A DNA stretch of 64,000 nucleotides. Origin: Nissolia schottii (taxonomy: Eukaryota > Streptophyta > Magnoliopsida > Fabales > Fabaceae). Under the pieces are notes generated by a model that was given only the letters and a program-made list of their open reading frames with translations, searched no databases and had not been told where the DNA came from. Position numbers and translations under genes: made by a program. Positions 61,001 to 64,000 of the stretch are shown piece after piece. Every line of letters begins with the position of its first letter. Positions within the stretch are counted from its first letter, which is position 1. The DNA lies in assembly GCA_003254905.1 (NCBI GenBank), contig QANU01113210.1, positions 124,001-188,000 of the forward strand, in the 5' to 3' direction.

Positions 61001-63964
61001 ATTTTTTTAAGGTCTCTGGTGACTGTACATATTTTGATTGCAAGAGGATGCCGTTGATTTTGACGGAAGATATGCTAAGTGTGCCAATAGGTTTACCCAT
61101 TCCGAACTGTGATGTTGTGCTTCTTGGTGAAAATGATGCATCAAATGAGGGGGAGCTATATGTTGGTGGTTCCTGCATCTCCAGGGGCTATTATACTGAG
61201 TCTAATTTAACATCTAATGGGTTCGTAAAATTGCCTCAAAGTTATGGTTGCAGGGATTCCGTTAATGCTTGCCAAAGCCAATTATACTTTAAAACTGGTG
61301 ATTTAGCCAAACAGTTGCCAAGTGGTGACTTTATATTTTTGGGAAGAAAAGACCGCATTATAAAAATCAATGCCCAGCGTATTGCCCTGGAGGAAATTGA
61401 ATATTTGCTAAGGGAACATCCATTCATAAAGGATGCTGCTGTAATTTGTCGAAATAGTCAAGCAGAGCTTGTGCTTCTGGAAGCCTTTGTAATATTAAAA
61501 GACAAGGAAAGATTGAGTGAATTATTAATACCTGCAATTAGAAGTTGGATGATTAACAGACTTCCTTCCATTCTGGTTCCTAACCGTTTCATCTTCACAG
61601 ATTCATTTCCTTTGTCATCTAGTGGTAAAGTTAATCATGAGTTGTTGGTTGGCTCATCACCATTGACAGAGAATGTCAAGGATAGGCTTGGTAACATAGG
61701 TTGCACCGATCTTCTGCAACTCATCAAAAAGGTATTTATGCTTTCATTTTCATAATTGTATATGGCATTATCTTGTGCATAAGAACACAAATCATATTTT
61801 CTCCTTTGGATTTGTTTTTGTTAAGATTCATGGTGGAGCAAAGGAAATAATAAAATAGGATTAGAGAAGAAAAATCAGAGAGTGAAAAAGGTAAATATAT
61901 TATTGAATAGATGTGTATTGTTGTTGTGTCTCATTACAAAGATATGAACCTATTTATAGGCTAGAAAGACAATCATGAGATAATGGAAGGAAATCAATGT
62001 AGAATAAACTGAATCAATAAAGATCAATCTAAGATATTAAATATATTTATTTTTATTCTTAACATTCCCCCTCAAGCTAAAGGGCATGGAGCTTTAAGCT
62101 CGTCATGATTAAGTGGAGGAGGAAGAGGCACAGGTGGAGCAAGATAATTGCTAGGCGGTGACTAGCTCGCCAGAAATGGAACAAATGGTATAGGCACAGT
62201 GGTAAGCACGGGAATGAAGCACCGCGACCACCGGAATGGTGTAGGCATAGTGGTAAGTGGGAATGAAGCACCGAAACCACCGGAAAGTCTCCCCTTCATG
62301 GGCTAAACACTGTAGCAGTAAGTAGAGGCACCCATGCCAGACATACGGAGGCTGAGGCAGCTATGAGTCACACAGCAGGGGCAAAGACAGAAACCCAAAA
62401 AGTACCCGAAGTGACATAATGCCTGGATTTATGATCTGAGAATAGATCTAGAAAGAGGAGACCGAGGCGTGCTCATCAGTGCAAACGGCGGCCAGAGGTG
62501 GCGGCGGACACGCTGTCACATACGGTGGGAAACGATGGCGCGTGGTCTTTGCGTCAGAGAAGGCAGTTAGCATGTGTGAGCGTGTGGGGCACTAGAACGA
62601 GGCGTGACTCCCCTGGGTGGCAGCGGCAGAGGATGATGGTGAGCCTGGTGGTGGGGTTGCTAGAGAGAAACGGCGTTGGAAAAGTTCGCTGGCAGCAGTA
62701 AATAGCGATGGACAGTGACTGAGCTTGCTGGAATTGATGCACAACAGTGGTAGGGCCGGCAAACAGGAAGGAGGGTTCAGTTTGGGCAAAAAGAACTTCG
62801 GGAGAAAATTAGGCTTAAAAGAAGAACGGAGAGAAATCAAAATAGAGTTCGCATTTTAGATTAGAACCTTAGTAGCCGAAGAGTGACAAGATTTGTCACA
62901 GAGGATGCTTCCACTCTGATACCATGTTAAGTTTCATGGTGGAGTAGAAGAAATAATAAAATAGGATTAGAGAAGAATAATCAGAGAGCGAAAAAGGTAA
63001 ATACTACTGAATGAATGTGTATTGTTGTTGTGTCTCATTACAAAGAAATAACCTGTTTATAGGTTAGAAAGAGAATCACTATATAATGGAAGGAAACCAA
63101 CGTAGAATAAACTGAATCAATGAAGATCAATCTAATATGTTAAATATATTTATTTTTATTCTTAGCAGTTTTATTTAACTATATATATATATATATATAT
63201 TAAAATTTTGAAGTTTTTGATATTATGTAGTGTGCATGACTGGTATCAATGTATAATTCCTTTTTCCATTTTTTTCCCCTGTAAACCTGTGACTAAGAGA
63301 CTATGCATTAGCAGGCCTTTCATGATGCTTTAATGGTTGGAAAGGTTTGCGATGACGAAGATTTCTTTTCGATGGGTGGTGACTCTCTTTCTGCTGCACA
63401 TGTTGCTCACAATTTGGGGATTGATATGAGACTTCTTTATTACTATCCAAGCCCTTTTAAGCTTTGTATGGCTCTTCTCCAGAAAAGAGTATCATGCTCT
63501 TTGCATAACAGTCTGGATAATTGTTTGGAATTAAATACAGACAAACAAGATAACCATTTTCCTTCCAATCATATTGAAAATTCTGATCCTCGTGAGTCAA
63601 GGATGATTTCCAAAGGTAGTGATGATAATTCTTTTCCTTCTAAACGCTTGAAGAGGTGTTCAGCAGATGTTACATCAGTGGCTAATGAATCTTTCCCATG
63701 GTATTCCTTGTCAATATTCCTATCATCTTCATTTAGCCGATGCAACAAAGTATTGTACAAAGGGCAGCCTACAGTTACTGGTACGGACCAATCAACTTGG
63801 TCTTCAAATGTTCTGAGAGGTGTCAGAGGTCATATGAAGGACTTTTGGAAAGTTCACATGGAATCTTGTGTTGATGCTTCACCAATGCTTGTGTTTAAAG
63901 GCGCAGACATTTATTTGTTCATTGGATCTCACTCACATAAATTTCTCTGTATAAATGCCAGAAG
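58057..63964 (+). CDS. AAE19: AASDH/acyl-activating enzyme 19-like, 5' six exons (runs off window)
   Basis: Exons: 58057-58399, 59147-59650, 59959-60155, 60394-60597, 61012-61731 and 63315-63964. All junctions are GT-AG and phase-consistent, giving about 872 residues so far. The adenylation domain shows A3 [10 protein letters not shown] (267-276), A5 YGSTE (412-416), A7 KTGD (510-513), A8 GRKDRIIKI (from 527) and the A10 Lys622 in SSSGKVN. A carrier domain follows with [10 protein letters not shown], whose Ser680 is the phosphopantetheine site. The start of a further domain ([13 protein letters not shown]) fits the PQQ/beta-propeller C-terminus of animal AASDH and plant acyl-activating enzyme 19. 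The last exon ends at a GT near 63965; full-length homologues are near 1,150-1,200 residues. It should adenylate a carboxylate or amino acid and load it on its own carrier; the true substrate is unsettled in plants. Intron 5 carries an LTR element in reverse orientation. Confidence 0.9.
61819..63167 (-). mobile_element. non-autonomous LTR retrotransposon in intron 5
   Basis: The LTRs are 61819-62064 (246 bp) and 62925-63167 (243 bp), both starting TGTTAAG and ending in CA on the plus strand. The target duplication is GTTTT (61814-61818 and 63168-63172). On the minus strand a primer-binding site TGGTATCAGAG lies beside the right LTR (62914-62924), and a purine tract (GAGGGGGAA) adjoins the left LTR at 62065. 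The 860-bp interior has no gag or pol. It contains an imperfect repeat of GGAATGAAGCACCG (near 62210 and 62260). It is a TRIM/LARD-like element that must be mobilised in trans. Confidence 0.93.
63181..63201. repeat. (AT)n microsatellite
   Basis: About ten TA units just downstream of the LTR element, in intron 5 of the AAE19-type gene. Confidence 0.85.
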
Positions 63965-64000
63965 GTAAAAACAAATTATGGTTTGTATGAGTGGTTTTAA

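Overview
This is a plant nuclear window. Its AT-rich DNA, split genes with GT-AG introns, plant-type cytochrome P450s and dense nested transposons all fit a legume. Soybean or a close relative is my best guess, but that is recognition and not proof. One assembly gap (all N) lies at 13814-14595.

The backbone is a tandem array of CYP76-type (geraniol 8-hydroxylase-like) P450 genes. All share one phase-0 intron just before the I-helix motif. Four copies look intact: 10463-13287 (+), 17982-19748 (+), 28342-31375 (-) and the more divergent 53216-55958 (+). Two are pseudogenes: 21466-24995 (-), with a one-base frameshift and an in-frame TAA, and 37801-39720 (-), with a missing N-terminus, frameshifts, a 26-bp deletion and a late nonsense codon. 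A seventh copy survives only as a heme-region relic at 48617-48788 (+). The 21-25.4 kb and 28-32 kb blocks are a direct segmental duplication: one copy decayed and the other stayed open.

Other gene remnants are a MATE transporter fragment beside the gap (14600-15068, -), a two-exon serine carboxypeptidase relic (35456-36535, +), a retroviral-type protease fragment (36927-37120, +), two RNase H-like LINE relics (17130-17466 and 57300-57630) and an unidentified exon-like fragment that sits antisense in the introns of both duplicated P450s.

Mobile DNA fills most of the rest. A 4.5-kb Ty1/copia element (43619-48096, -) has a 5-bp target duplication and a gag-pol frame broken only by stop codons. 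A 1.35-kb non-autonomous LTR element (61819-63167) sits in an intron of the last gene. There are also long-TIR (Mutator-like) elements, a hAT-like element nested in another inverted repeat, several MITEs, a 1.2-kb tandem repeat and a 460-bp insertion carrying five alternating hairpins.

The right end holds the first six exons (about 872 residues) of an AASDH/acyl-activating enzyme 19-type gene: an adenylation domain, a phosphopantetheine carrier domain and the start of a C-terminal domain that runs off the window. The P450s probably oxidise small lipophilic substrates at the ER. I see no sound evidence that the other genes work with them as a metabolic cluster.
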